Positions 46,506-55,690 are shown, counted from the first letter of the stretch. The stretch is DNA of 64,000 nucleotides from Flavobacterium sp. GT3R68 (GCF_007109225.1 NZ_VJZK01000004.1:1-64000); one strand, 5' to 3'. Notes: generated by a model from the sequence alone, not told the origin. Numbers and translations: made by a program.

Positions 46506-47684
46506 ATGAGTTCAGATACCAGCAAAAGATACGCACTACGGGGCGTTTCAGCTTCTAAAGAAGATGTGCACAATGCGATAAAAAACATCGACAAAGGTCT
46601 TTTTCCAAAGGCTTTTTGTAAAATCATCCCCGACTATTTAACCCAGGACGAAGACTATTGCATCATCATGCATGCCGATGGTGCCGGTACCAAATCCTCT
46701 TTGGCATACATGTATTGGAAAGAAACCGGTGATATTTCGGTGTGGAAAGGCATTTCACAAGATGCGCTGATCATGAATATTGACGATTTATTGTGTGTGG
46801 GTGCGACTGATAATATTTTATTGTCTTCAACCATCGGACGAAACAAAAACCTGATTCCTTCAGAAGTGATTTCCGCGATTATCAATGGAACCGAAGAACT
46901 GATCGCAGAACTGAAAACTTTCGGGGTAACAATTCATTCCACTGGTGGCGAAACTGCCGATGTGGGCGACATTGTCCGTACCATCATTGTAGATTCGACG
47001 GTAACGGCCCGGATGAAACGAAGCGATGTGATTGATAATGCGAATATTAAAGCAGGAGATGTTATCGTTGGTCTGGCTTCTTTCGGTCAGGCAACCTACG
47101 AGAAAGGATATAATGGCGGAATGGGGAGCAATGGCTTAACATCGGCCCGTCACGACGTTTTCGATAAATATCTGGCACAAAAGTACCCGGAAAGCTTCGA
47201 TGCCGCTGTTCCGGAAGATTTGATTTATTCCGGAAAAGTAAAACTGACGGATGTCGTAGCAAATTCGCCTATCGATGCCGGTAAATTAGTGCTTTCTCCA
47301 ACCAGAACTTATGCGCCAATCATCAAGATAATCCTCGAAAAATACAATTCGGATTCTATCCACGGAATGGTGCACTGCAGTGGCGGTGCGCAGACAAAAA
47401 TATTGCATTTCGTAGAAAATCTGCACATTATAAAAGATAATTTATTCCCGGTTCCGCCATTATTTAAATTGATACAGGAGCAATCCAAAACCGATTGGAA
47501 GGAAATGTACCAGGTTTTCAATTGTGGCCACCGAATGGAATTATACGTTCCGGAAAACATTGCTCAGGATATTATTGCGATTTCAAAATCGTTCAATGTC
47601 GACGCACAAATCATGGGCAGGGTAGAAGCCGCATCAACTAAAAAGCTGACCATCACCAGCGAATATGGGGTGTTTGAGTATTAA
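46506..47684 (+). CDS. purM: Phosphoribosylformylglycinamidine cyclo-ligase (AIR synthetase)
   Basis: Closes the imidazole ring in purine synthesis (FGAM + ATP to AIR). It has 392 residues, slightly longer than the enterobacterial form, as is usual in Bacteroidota. Landmarks: HADGAGTKSSLAYMYWKETG near residue 56, MNIDDLLCVGA near 92, HSTGGETADVGDIVRTIIVD near 143 (PurM-type nucleotide/substrate loop) and MVHCSGGAQTKIL near 296. It is monocistronic and followed by repeat copy D. Confidence 0.92.
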   Translation: MSSDTSKRYALRGVSASKEDVHNAIKNIDKGLFPKAFCKIIPDYLTQDEDYCIIMHADGAGTKSSLAYMYWKETGDISVWKGISQDALIMNIDDLLCVGATDNILLSSTIGRNKNLIPSEVISAIINGTEELIAELKTFGVTIHSTGGETADVGDIVRTIIVDSTVTARMKRSDVIDNANIKAGDVIVGLASFGQATYEKGYNGGMGSNGLTSARHDVFDKYLAQKYPESFDAAVPEDLIYSGKVKLTDVVANSPIDAGKLVLSPTRTYAPIIKIILEKYNSDSIHGMVHCSGGAQTKILHFVENLHIIKDNLFPVPPLFKLIQEQSKTDWKEMYQVFNCGHRMELYVPENIAQDIIAISKSFNVDAQIMGRVEAASTKKLTITSEYGVFEY

Positions 47685-47701
47685 TTAAAGCTGCTGTTTC
47701 A

Positions 47702-47768
47702 GGAGCTAATCCCGCTATCCGCTATATCCACGCAAAAAAGCGTGGGATGCCGCTTTTATCGGGGCTAA
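47702..47768 (+). repeat. Dispersed palindromic repeat, copy D
   Basis: The best-preserved copy: GGAGCTAATCCCGCTATCC flank, hairpin CCACGC (47728-47733) / GCGTGG (47740-47745), then GATGCCGCTTTTATCGGGGCTAA. It lies between purM and the next gene, 15 bases before that gene's ATG. Confidence 0.75.
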
Positions 47769-47783
47769 AAAAAATTGCATAAT

Positions 47784-48140
47784 ATGTACGAATTAGTTTT
47801 TTGGAGATACCAGGAGGGCACATATTTAAACCACCAGGAAGTGTATGAAAACCTTGTGGAGGAAGAACAACCAGTAGAGGGTTTGGAAGAACTGCCAACC
47901 ACGTTAATTATCAACCGAATCAACTCGTTGTTTTCTAAGTGGGAACGCGTGGATGAAAACAGTTGGAAAAATAACAGCGGACCCGGTGCTTTTCATATCA
48001 GAACAACGCCTCAAAGCATCAAAATCGATTGCTACGGTACCGAAGGTAAAACGATGGACCTTTTCGTAGACATGATGGAAGAATTCAAATGTCCGCTTTA
48101 TGATCCTCAAGTGCCGGAACGCTATGATGGCAATGAATAA
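47784..48140 (+). CDS. Hypothetical protein, 118 residues
   Basis: A small soluble acidic protein starting at ATG 47784 (an in-frame TTG at 47775 is less likely). Motifs: MYELVFWRYQEG, INRINSLFSKWERVDEN and PGAFHIRTTPQSIKIDCYG. I do not recognise a domain. Its stop overlaps the GNAT start by eight bases (ATGAATAA), so it is translated with the acetyltransferase and may be its partner or substrate. Repeat copy D occupies its leader. Confidence 0.7.
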   Translation: MYELVFWRYQEGTYLNHQEVYENLVEEEQPVEGLEELPTTLIINRINSLFSKWERVDENSWKNNSGPGAFHIRTTPQSIKIDCYGTEGKTMDLFVDMMEEFKCPLYDPQVPERYDGNE

Positions 48141-48729
48141 AATTTTATTAGACATCATTCTTGAAGACAATCATGTTTTGCTGCGTCCGTTGGAAGCATC
48201 CGACATCGATTATCTTTTGCCTTTTTCAATCCATGAGCCCGAACTTTGGAAGTTTTCTTTAGTCCGCGCCAACGGAAAAGAAAATCTCGAAAACTATCTG
48301 CGGATTGCGATGCAAGCAAAAGAGAATCAAACCGAATATCCCTTTATTGTTTATGATAAAATAACAGGTCAGTATGCCGGAAGTACCCGTTTTTATGATA
48401 TCAATTTCCCGTTCAAAACGGTGCAGATTGGTTATACCTGGTACGGCTCCGCTTTTCATGGGACCGGATTGAACAAACATTGTAAATATTTATTGCTCCA
48501 ATTTGCTTTTGAAACCTTAGGTATGGAACGGGTTGAATTCCGTGCTGATAATACCAATGAAAGAAGCAAGGCAGCCATGTTGAGTATTGGCTGTAAAGTA
48601 GATGGAGTTTTGCGGAGCAATATGCCCACATGTGATAGTGATGTGCGTCGCGACAGTATCGTATTGAGTATCTTGCGCAACGAATGGTTTGATGAAGTGA
48701 AAGAGAACTTGAAGATAAAAATTGCGTAA
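48133..48729 (+). CDS. GNAT family acetyltransferase (RimJ/RimL type)
   Basis: A 198-residue N-acetyltransferase from the chosen start at 48133. In-frame ATGs at 48124 and 48127 would add only two or three residues. The GNAT fold is clear: N-terminal EDNHVLLRPLEASD, the acetyl-CoA binding region in YTWYGSAFHGTGLNKHCKYL near 100, and ERVEFRADNTNERSKAAMLS near 135. RimJ/RimL relatives acetylate N-terminal residues or small molecules; the substrate is unknown. It overlaps the preceding small gene and converges on the PAS gene with five bases between. Confidence 0.85.
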   Translation: MNKILLDIILEDNHVLLRPLEASDIDYLLPFSIHEPELWKFSLVRANGKENLENYLRIAMQAKENQTEYPFIVYDKITGQYAGSTRFYDINFPFKTVQIGYTWYGSAFHGTGLNKHCKYLLLQFAFETLGMERVEFRADNTNERSKAAMLSIGCKVDGVLRSNMPTCDSDVRRDSIVLSILRNEWFDEVKENLKIKIA

Positions 48730-48734
48730 TGCGA

Positions 48735-50888
48735 TTATGCTTCTGAATTACTGTCGCCTTTTCTAAATCCAATCAACTGTTTGTATTTTGTTTCTGTTTC
48801 CATTAAATCTTTTTCCAGCTGTTTAAACTTGCTGATATCTTTAATAGTTATTACCGCAGCCACCACATTTTCATTCTGGTCAATAACCGGTTTTCCGGTG
48901 ATTAGTACACGTTTCTTTTCGTTGGTATTTGAATTGTAAAGCACAACATCAACATCATTGGAAGCTTCTCCTCTTAATGCTCTTTCCATAGGCAGGTTTT
49001 GGGCCGGGAATACTGTTTTTCCGTCTGGGAAATACAATTCAAAATGATTCGTGAAATCCGCTGATATTTTTTCGTCTTTCTTAACTCCGAAAAATTCGTT
49101 GGCCATATTATTGGCGAGTATTATTTTTTTATCTGCATTGGCCACAATAACGCTATCGCCAATATTTTCTACTATCAATCGTAGTTTTTCCTGATTTTCA
49201 TAAAGTGCATCAATCGCTATGTGTTCTTCTTCTTCAAATTTTATCTGTTCGGTTATATCTCTTCCCACCAGATATAAAAGTCCTTGTTGCATATCAAAAT
49301 TACTGTGCCAATGCACCCATTTATAAATCCCGTCCTTGCAAAGGATTCGGTTTTTAAAATTAGTAACCGATTCTCCTTTCAACAGTTTCGCAATAAATTG
49401 GTCTGCTTCTCCCTTATCCTCATCGTGAATTAATTCGGTGAATTTAATTTTAGACAGATCGTTTTGGGTATATCCCAGCGTTTTGGTAAAGGCAGGGTTG
49501 ATTTTAACGAATTGCTCGTCTTTTGAAACAGCTATGATGTCAAAGGTTAATTTAAAAAAATTGTCTGCTAATATTAGCGATTCGTCATTTTCCATTATTT
49601 CGGTCACATCCCGGGCCACCGCATAAATCAGTCCGGATTGAAGATCTATGGTACAGGACCAATCCAGCCATTTGTAGGTGCCGTCTTTACACAATGCACG
49701 GGCTCTGTAATTAACAATTGATTCTCCTCTACTTAGTTTTTTGAGCATGGCCTCAGTGGCTTTGGCATCTTCCGAATGTGAAAAAAATAGAAAAGGTTTG
49801 TTTTCCATATCTTCTGGAGTATAACCGAGAGTGCGTCGGAACGCAGGATTTACTTTGATGAAATAATCGCCTTTCGCCACTACAAGTAAATCATGTGACA
49901 TGTTGAAGAATTTATCGGCGTAAACCAATGTTTTTTCTTTTTCTTTCTGATAAGTGATATCCCGGGCTACTGCATACAACAAGCCAGTTGCCGAATCGGG
50001 AGTGGCGGACCAGGCAAGCCATTTTACGCCTCCATTTTTCGTCAGCCAACGGTTTTCAAATTGAATGGTAATGGCACCCATATTGAGTTTTGCAATTTCA
50101 TTCAGGGTACTCTCATGATCGTGTGGATGGACAAAATCCAGAAATGGCTGGCTTAGTAGTTCTTCTTCACTGTATCCTAATACCTTACCGAGTGCGGGAT
50201 TTACTTTTACAAATTTATCATTCGAAGCGATGACCATAATATCCATCGCCATATTAAAGAGTTTGTGCGAAGCTTTAATAGAATCTTCTGTTTTTTTCCT
50301 TTCCGTAATGTCTGTCGAAATCCCTCCGATTGCATAAATTCTTCCCGAATTATCATACAATGGAAACTTAACCGAAATGTAGGTATGAGCGCCATCAGGT
50401 AACTGCACGGTTTCTTCCGTTTTTAATTCCCGTAATGCTTTGACCACCTCAAGATCCGAATTACGGTAAATGTCGGCTACATTTTTTGGCAGAAAATCAT
50501 AATCGGTCTTACCGACGATTTCTTCATTCGAAATATGGAATAAGGTTTCACACTGTTTGTTAATCAATAAATATTCCCCATTTATTTTTTTTATGAAAAT
50601 CGGATTGGAAGTATTATCAATGATGGATTGCAGCAATTGTTTATTTTCAAAAAGAACGCTTTTCGAAACCGTCTCTGTTCGAAGACGACTCCTTATAATA
50701 AAGTAAAGAACAATAAGTAAAGAGAAAGATAGTCCAAAAAGTATCAGTTCAATCACGTCTAACTGCGTATCTCTTAATTGGTCTTTGGGAATAGTGAAGC
50801 GGGAAATTAAAATCCATGCGGAGGCTAAAACAACTAATAGATTAATGGCTAATCCTAGAAATATTTTTTTGTCGAAAGAAATTTTCAT
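48735..50888 (-). CDS. Membrane protein with five PAS domains and no kinase
   Basis: A 717-residue sensor-like protein. Two hydrophobic segments (about 10-28 and 44-64) precede five PAS modules: about 86-200, 205-320, 325-440, 445-560 and 570-690. They are recognisable from repeated FVKVNPALGKVLGYSEEEL, WLAWSATPDSATGLLYAVARDIT and related blocks. After the last PAS only about 30 residues remain (KQLEKDLMETETKYKQLIGF). No histidine kinase, GGDEF, EAL or phosphatase domain follows, and no kinase gene adjoins. It may act by protein-protein contact with a separate kinase, or be truncated. Confidence 0.85.
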   Translation of the reverse strand: MKISFDKKIFLGLAINLLVVLASAWILISRFTIPKDQLRDTQLDVIELILFGLSFSLLIVLYFIIRSRLRTETVSKSVLFENKQLLQSIIDNTSNPIFIKKINGEYLLINKQCETLFHISNEEIVGKTDYDFLPKNVADIYRNSDLEVVKALRELKTEETVQLPDGAHTYISVKFPLYDNSGRIYAIGGISTDITERKKTEDSIKASHKLFNMAMDIMVIASNDKFVKVNPALGKVLGYSEEELLSQPFLDFVHPHDHESTLNEIAKLNMGAITIQFENRWLTKNGGVKWLAWSATPDSATGLLYAVARDITYQKEKEKTLVYADKFFNMSHDLLVVAKGDYFIKVNPAFRRTLGYTPEDMENKPFLFFSHSEDAKATEAMLKKLSRGESIVNYRARALCKDGTYKWLDWSCTIDLQSGLIYAVARDVTEIMENDESLILADNFFKLTFDIIAVSKDEQFVKINPAFTKTLGYTQNDLSKIKFTELIHDEDKGEADQFIAKLLKGESVTNFKNRILCKDGIYKWVHWHSNFDMQQGLLYLVGRDITEQIKFEEEEHIAIDALYENQEKLRLIVENIGDSVIVANADKKIILANNMANEFFGVKKDEKISADFTNHFELYFPDGKTVFPAQNLPMERALRGEASNDVDVVLYNSNTNEKKRVLITGKPVIDQNENVVAAVITIKDISKFKQLEKDLMETETKYKQLIGFRKGDSNSEA

Positions 50889-51128
50889 AACCTGAAGGTA
50901 TTAAATTCGATACGCATGAAATAAAAAAAACAAGCTGATAATCTGAGACTTAAAGTGTAGGGAAGTTAGTGAATTTTATTCAATCGGCAAATAGAAACCT
51001 GATATTTTATTGCGAAATAGAGCACAAAACGGAAAAACAGAAAGTTTGAATCGGATACTTAAAAATTTTCAAAAGCAATGGCGCTCTTTAAGTGTATCGC
51101 TTTATTTAGGAAAGAATTATAAAAAGAA

Positions 51129-51136
51129 TACCTTTG
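51129..51136 (+). promoter_or_regulatory. -7 element of the 51186 gene
   Basis: TACCTTTG, a match to TAnnTTTG. Transcripts would start near 51142 and run through the hairpin at 51140-51163 before the ATG at 51186. Confidence 0.5.
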
Positions 51137-51139
51137 CAC

Positions 51140-51163
51140 TTCTCCTGATTCGGGAGATTTTTT
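51140..51163 (+). terminator. Terminator-like hairpin in the leader of the 51186 gene
   Basis: TCTCC/GGAGA stem in the sequence around 51141-51156 with loop TGATTCG, immediately followed by six T. It sits between the promoter and the gene. That is where an attenuator or a short transcript would lie; it could also just be a leader hairpin. No other gene is supported in 50889-51185. Confidence 0.45.
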
Positions 51164-51185
51164 AACGATTTAATTACTGAACAAA

Positions 51186-51626
51186 ATGAAAATAAATTTA
51201 AAAAACGGAATCGATAAACTCATCTTCGGGATGAAACAGAATGATGTAATAGCGATTTACGGAAAACCGGACCGCAATTATAAAGATGAAGACGATAACG
51301 TGATTTTTGCTTACAATGCACAAAAAATGCGTCTTACCTTTTACCAAGAAGAGGATTTGAAACTCGGATATATCGTTGCTTCTGCAAATGATTTGGAATT
51401 GTTCGATAATAAAATGATCGGAAGGAAAATTATAGATGTTAAAAATGAATTGAATCAAAAAGGACTTTCCAAATTCACAGCTGAAGATTTTGATACGTTT
51501 GAAAACTATTTTAATGAAGATAACTGGATTATCCTTCAAACGGAATTTGACGAAGTAGTAAAGGTTGAAGTAGGGGCAATCATTAATGATAAGGATGAAT
51601 TTGACTGGAAGTTCGGAAAGAAATAA
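51186..51626 (+). CDS. Hypothetical protein, 146 residues
   Basis: A soluble acidic protein without signal peptide. The N-terminal GMKQNDVIAIYGKPDRN resembles the loop of small SmpA/OmlA-type or BamE-like folds, but the rest (FENYFNEDNWIILQTEFDE) does not give a confident match. Transcribed alone, with a short leader containing a terminator-like hairpin and its own strong terminator. Function unknown. Confidence 0.65.
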   Translation: MKINLKNGIDKLIFGMKQNDVIAIYGKPDRNYKDEDDNVIFAYNAQKMRLTFYQEEDLKLGYIVASANDLELFDNKMIGRKIIDVKNELNQKGLSKFTAEDFDTFENYFNEDNWIILQTEFDEVVKVEVGAIINDKDEFDWKFGKK

Positions 51627-51645
51627 TTGTTTGTAAATAGAAAGT

Positions 51646-51679
51646 AAAAAGGGATTAACATGACGTTAATCCCTTTTTT
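51646..51679 (+). terminator. Terminator between convergent genes
   Basis: Perfect stem AAAGGGATTAAC / GTTAATCCCTTT (about 51648-51676) with T-run. Confidence 0.85.
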
Positions 51680-51696
51680 ATATAAAAAATAAATAA

Positions 51697-52911
51697 TTAT
51701 TGTTTTGGAGCAGGCAGACTTTCCAACATCTCAATTTCGAAGATAATATTAGCATTCGGTGGGATAACAGTACCAGCACCTCTTTCACCATACCCCAATT
51801 TTGACGGGATAAAAACAACCGCTTTATCACCAAAAGACATAGCGTTCAGACCTTCAATAAATCCTGGAATCAATCCGTCTTTCTTTCCATATTGGAACGG
51901 GAAAGGCTGGTATCCGTTTTGTGAAGCTCTGTTGGCGTCATATTTCCCAAAAGTTTTATTAACTTCCTCATAGCTACTGTCAAATAGAGTTCCGTCTTCC
52001 AGATATCCTGCATAATGAATGTATACATTTGCTCCGTCAGCCGGTTTCTTTCCGGCCCCTTTTTGGATAATTTTATATTCCAAACCAGAAGGTGTTTTAG
52101 TGGCAGTTGAACGAATCGCCGCTAAAGCTGCTGTTTTCTGAACTTTTACCGGACCAAATTTTTCATCATATGCTTTTTTTGCATCTGCTTCAATTGCCGC
52201 TTGTTTGGCTTTATTTTCTGCATCAAGAGCTGCTTGTTTTTTCTGATCCTCGGCTTTGTTAGCGAAATAATCGGCGAAAACTTTAGCTGCATTGAATTTC
52301 TTAGCATCAGAACCTTTTCTGATGATGGTCACTTTATTGATAACATCATTCTGAGCAATCGCATTAACAACGTCCATGCCAGTTATTACGTGTCCAAAAA
52401 CGGTGTGTTTCCCATTAAGCCAAGACGTTTCTTTATGGGTAATGAAAAATTGGCTGCCATTGGTTGTCGGGCCTGAATTAGCCATCGAAAGGATTCCGCC
52501 TTTATCATGCTTCAAATCTGTAAATTCATCTTTGAATGAATACCCTGGGCCGCCGGAACCGTCTCCCAAAGGATCTCCTCCTTGAATCATAAAATCAGGA
52601 ATGACGCGGTGGAATTTTAATCCATCATAAAATGGTTTTCCTTTTAGTTTTTCATTGGTAACAAAAGTATTGGTTCCTTCTGCAAGAGAAACAAAATTAG
52701 CCACTGTTACCGGTGTTTTTTGGTATTCCAACTGTAAGAGAATTTTCCCTTTGGTAGTTTGGATTTCGGCAAAAAGACCATCATTTGATTGGGCATTCAT
52801 TTTTTTGGCAGCAACTGCTTTTTTATGGGCAGGCTTTTTAGTGTTCTGGGAATAAATAGATGTGGTCATTCCTAAAAACAACAAAAACATAATTTTGAAT
52901 TTCATTTTCAT
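51697..52911 (-). CDS. Exported peptidyl-prolyl isomerase: cyclophilin-FKBP fusion
   Basis: A 404-residue periplasmic foldase. Signal peptide [20 protein letters not shown] and SQ, a Lys/Ala-rich spacer, a cyclophilin domain (about 45-205; [40 protein letters not shown]), a charged helical linker (about 205-265), and a C-terminal FKBP domain (about 285-400; [39 protein letters not shown]). Both isomerase classes in one chain are unusual outside Bacteroidota. It is a paralogue of the next upstream gene; gldI follows in the same strand order. Confidence 0.9.
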   Translation of the reverse strand: MKMKFKIMFLLFLGMTTSIYSQNTKKPAHKKAVAAKKMNAQSNDGLFAEIQTTKGKILLQLEYQKTPVTVANFVSLAEGTNTFVTNEKLKGKPFYDGLKFHRVIPDFMIQGGDPLGDGSGGPGYSFKDEFTDLKHDKGGILSMANSGPTTNGSQFFITHKETSWLNGKHTVFGHVITGMDVVNAIAQNDVINKVTIIRKGSDAKKFNAAKVFADYFANKAEDQKKQAALDAENKAKQAAIEADAKKAYDEKFGPVKVQKTAALAAIRSTATKTPSGLEYKIIQKGAGKKPADGANVYIHYAGYLEDGTLFDSSYEEVNKTFGKYDANRASQNGYQPFPFQYGKKDGLIPGFIEGLNAMSFGDKAVVFIPSKLGYGERGAGTVIPPNANIIFEIEMLESLPAPKQ

Positions 52912-52982
52912 TTTAGATTATAACTCCTTACTTGTTTTGCATTATGCTGGGATTTTCAGGTTTATTCCCTTTCTGTAATTTT

Positions 52983-54104
52983 TTAATTGGACATATTCTC
53001 CAATATCTCTACCTCAAAAATAATATTGGCGTTTGGCGGGATTACTCCTCCCGCACCAGCTTCTCCATAGCCCAGATGGGAAGGGATAAATATAACTGCT
53101 TTATCACCAAAGGATAATTTTTCAAGACCTTCAATAAATCCGGGAATCATTCCCTGTTTTTGTCCCGCTTCAAAAAGAATTGGGGTATATTGTCTGGCAT
53201 TGGCTCTTTTCTGGTCAAATTTCCCAAAGGTTTTGGCTACTGATTCAATACTGCTGTCAAAAAGTGTTCCATCTTCCAAGAAACCGGCATAATGAATATA
53301 CATGGTGGTTCCAGTTTGCGGTTTTTTACCGCTTCCTTTTTGTGTTATTTTATATTGTAAACCCGTTTTGGTTTTTGTGGCATCCGCTTTCACAGCATTG
53401 AAATATGCAGTTTTTAAATCAATTACAGTTTTATATTTCTCAGCATAGATTTTTTTATTTTCGATATCCTCTGCTGCCTGTTTTTTTAGATTTTCAGCTT
53501 CGTTGGCAAAGAAATCGCTGAAGACTTTTACAGCATCAAATTTTTTAGCGGCTTCCCCTTTTCGGATGATGGTGACTTTTTTGATGTCATCATTCTGCAC
53601 AATTTTATTTACCGTTTCCATGCCATTTTCCACCACATGGCCAAAGATAGTATGCAAACCGTTTAACCAAGGTGTTTCTTTGTGTGTAATAAAAAATTGG
53701 CTGCTGTTGGTTCCCGGGCCTGAATTTGCCATGGCAAGGAGTCCGCCTTTGTCAAATGTCATATCGGTAATTTCATCCTTGAATTTATAACCTGTATCTC
53801 CTGATCCATCTCCCAATGGGTCTCCACCCTGAATCATAAATTCTGGGATTACCCTGTGAAATTTCAAACCGTCAAAGAATGGTTTGCTTTTGAATTGTTC
53901 ATTTACGAAAGTGTTTTTTCCTTCAGCCAGCGTAACGAAATTTGCTACGGTAACTGGTGTTTTTTCAAATTCTAACTGCAGTAAGATGATTCCTTTATTG
54001 GTTTCTATTTCTGCATACAATCCATCTGCCAAATCACTGTGAGTATCTGTACAGGAAAAAAATGTTGCGAATACAATCAACAACAGGCTTAATCTTTTTT
54101 TCAT
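52983..54104 (-). CDS. Lipoprotein peptidyl-prolyl isomerase: cyclophilin-FKBP fusion
   Basis: A 373-residue paralogue of the preceding entry with the same cyclophilin-linker-FKBP order, but with a lipobox (FFSCTDTHSD) near residue 18, so it is membrane-anchored. Landmarks: [20 protein letters not shown] and FIPSHLGYGEAGAGGVIPPN. It starts 12 bases after gldI stops and lies 71 bases before the next paralogue, so it is likely in one operon with both. Probably helps fold exported proteins, such as gliding/secretion components. Confidence 0.9.
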   Translation of the reverse strand: MKKRLSLLLIVFATFFSCTDTHSDLADGLYAEIETNKGIILLQLEFEKTPVTVANFVTLAEGKNTFVNEQFKSKPFFDGLKFHRVIPEFMIQGGDPLGDGSGDTGYKFKDEITDMTFDKGGLLAMANSGPGTNSSQFFITHKETPWLNGLHTIFGHVVENGMETVNKIVQNDDIKKVTIIRKGEAAKKFDAVKVFSDFFANEAENLKKQAAEDIENKKIYAEKYKTVIDLKTAYFNAVKADATKTKTGLQYKITQKGSGKKPQTGTTMYIHYAGFLEDGTLFDSSIESVAKTFGKFDQKRANARQYTPILFEAGQKQGMIPGFIEGLEKLSFGDKAVIFIPSHLGYGEAGAGGVIPPNANIIFEVEILENMSN

Positions 54105-54116
54105 TTTTTTTAATAA

Positions 54117-54686
54117 TTATTCGGTGATTACTTTATTTTCAGGCTTAAAATCATTTAGGGTAACGGTACATATTATAGGCTCATTTGTTCCGATTCTTTT
54201 ATTGTCCCCGTGATAACCGTAGGCCATATGCGACGGGAAAAGAAAAGTCACCGTTTCATTTTTATGCATTAATTTAATACCGTGACGGAGTCCCATCATG
54301 ATCTTTTGTTCCTTATCCACATAATACGTCTGCGGTTTTAACTCCAGTTCCGAATAAATTATATTTCCATCCAGATCTTTGATTTCATAATCAAAATAGG
54401 CAATATCTCCCTTTCTTGGCGTCAAGGTATCAGTTTCCACTTTTGTTTCATAATGATACCAATATCCTTTTGTTGAGGCAATGTACTTTATGGTAGGGTT
54501 GCTTTTGATAATGGAATCGATTTTACCTTCTTCACTGGCAACTAATATTTTGTTGCGCGCTGCAGATTCCTTCATAAAGGTTCCGGAAGACTGAGAAACA
54601 GGCATTCTTGCTTTTTGCTGACTGCAACTCAAGATCATCAGGAGACAAAGGATTATGAGTAGCACTACGATGATTTTATTTTTCAT
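54117..54686 (-). CDS. gldI: Gliding motility FKBP-type isomerase lipoprotein
   Basis: A 189-residue lipoprotein (lipobox ILSC near residue 21) with a single FKBP domain (about 90-185; RKGDIAYFDYEIKDLDGN, FLFPSHMAYGYHGDNKRIG). I recognise GldI, needed in flavobacteria for gliding, probably by folding motility or type IX secretion proteins in the periplasm. It lies between the DHH phosphoesterase (five-base gap upstream) and two larger isomerases downstream, an arrangement typical of flavobacteria. Confidence 0.9.
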   Translation of the reverse strand: MKNKIIVVLLIILCLLMILSCSQQKARMPVSQSSGTFMKESAARNKILVASEEGKIDSIIKSNPTIKYIASTKGYWYHYETKVETDTLTPRKGDIAYFDYEIKDLDGNIIYSELELKPQTYYVDKEQKIMMGLRHGIKLMHKNETVTFLFPSHMAYGYHGDNKRIGTNEPIICTVTLNDFKPENKVITE

Positions 54687-54691
54687 GTTGT

Positions 54692-55690
54692 TTACAGTTT
54701 AGTAACTAAATTTTCAAATTTTTTGATGGTTTCAATCATTGATAAATCGGATCTTCCACCCGCGGCATTGATGTGGCCACCCCCATTAAAATGGTCTCTT
54801 GCAAATTGGTTGACATCAAACTCGCCTTGCGAACGGAACGAAATTTTTATCATTTCTTCGTCCTTGTTCTCAATGAACATAGCTGTAAAAATAATGCCTT
54901 TTATTGATAATCCATAATTTACAATGCCTTCCGTGTCACCTTTAACATAATGAAACGTGTCCAATTCCTCCTGAGTAAGCGTGGTATATGAGGTGTGGTG
55001 TTCCGGCATTACTTTTAAATTTTGCAAAGATCTTCCTAACAATTGTAATCGGTTATAGGAATGATTGTCAAAAAGTAGATTTGGAATGTTATAATTTTCT
55101 ACACCCAAATCAATCAAATCAGCCACCACACGATGGGTCGTTCCGGTGGTTTTTGGGTATTTAAAAGAACCTGAATCAGTCAAAATTCCGGTATAAATGC
55201 AGGTTGCAATTGTCTTGTCGATTAAATCATGCTGACCTAAAAAACCGATGAAATTGTAAATCATCTCGCATGTAGAACCAAATGAAGTATCTGAATAGGT
55301 GTACTTCGCATAATCGTCCGGTTTCTGATGATGGTCAATCATGATGAAAGGAGCAGTAAGCGTTTGAAGGATATTTTCCATATCGCCCACGCGATGCAGT
55401 GCATTAAAATCAAGGGTAAAAATCAATTCGGCATCCTGAAGGATTTTGGTAGTATTGTCCTTGTCTTTTTCATAAATCAACACGCTTTCAGAACCTGGAA
55501 GCCATGCTAAAAATTCCGGAAATTCATTCGGTGAAATGATAACCGGATGGTGTTTGGATTTCAATAAAAAATGGTACAATGCTAAAGTGGAGCCCATTGC
55601 ATCCCCATCAGGGCCACGGTGCGGAATAATTGCTATTTTTTTTGGAGTTGACAGCAACAACTGTATTTCTTTAATATCAGAATTTTTCAT
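54692..55690 (-). CDS. DHH family phosphoesterase (NrnA-like)
   Basis: A 332-residue cytoplasmic enzyme from the chosen ATG at 55690; a longer frame to 55768 would run into crcB. Expected to degrade short RNA oligonucleotides and/or 3'-phosphoadenosine 5'-phosphate. Motifs: IPHRGPDGDAMGS near residue 20, LDFNALHRVGDM near 92, the DHH signature MIDHHQKPDD near 116, and the DHHA1 end FARDHFNGGGHINAAGG near 308. These are all the metal-binding motifs expected. It is five bases upstream of gldI. Confidence 0.9.
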   Translation of the reverse strand: MKNSDIKEIQLLLSTPKKIAIIPHRGPDGDAMGSTLALYHFLLKSKHHPVIISPNEFPEFLAWLPGSESVLIYEKDKDNTTKILQDAELIFTLDFNALHRVGDMENILQTLTAPFIMIDHHQKPDDYAKYTYSDTSFGSTCEMIYNFIGFLGQHDLIDKTIATCIYTGILTDSGSFKYPKTTGTTHRVVADLIDLGVENYNIPNLLFDNHSYNRLQLLGRSLQNLKVMPEHHTSYTTLTQEELDTFHYVKGDTEGIVNYGLSIKGIIFTAMFIENKDEEMIKISFRSQGEFDVNQFARDHFNGGGHINAAGGRSDLSMIETIKKFENLVTKL

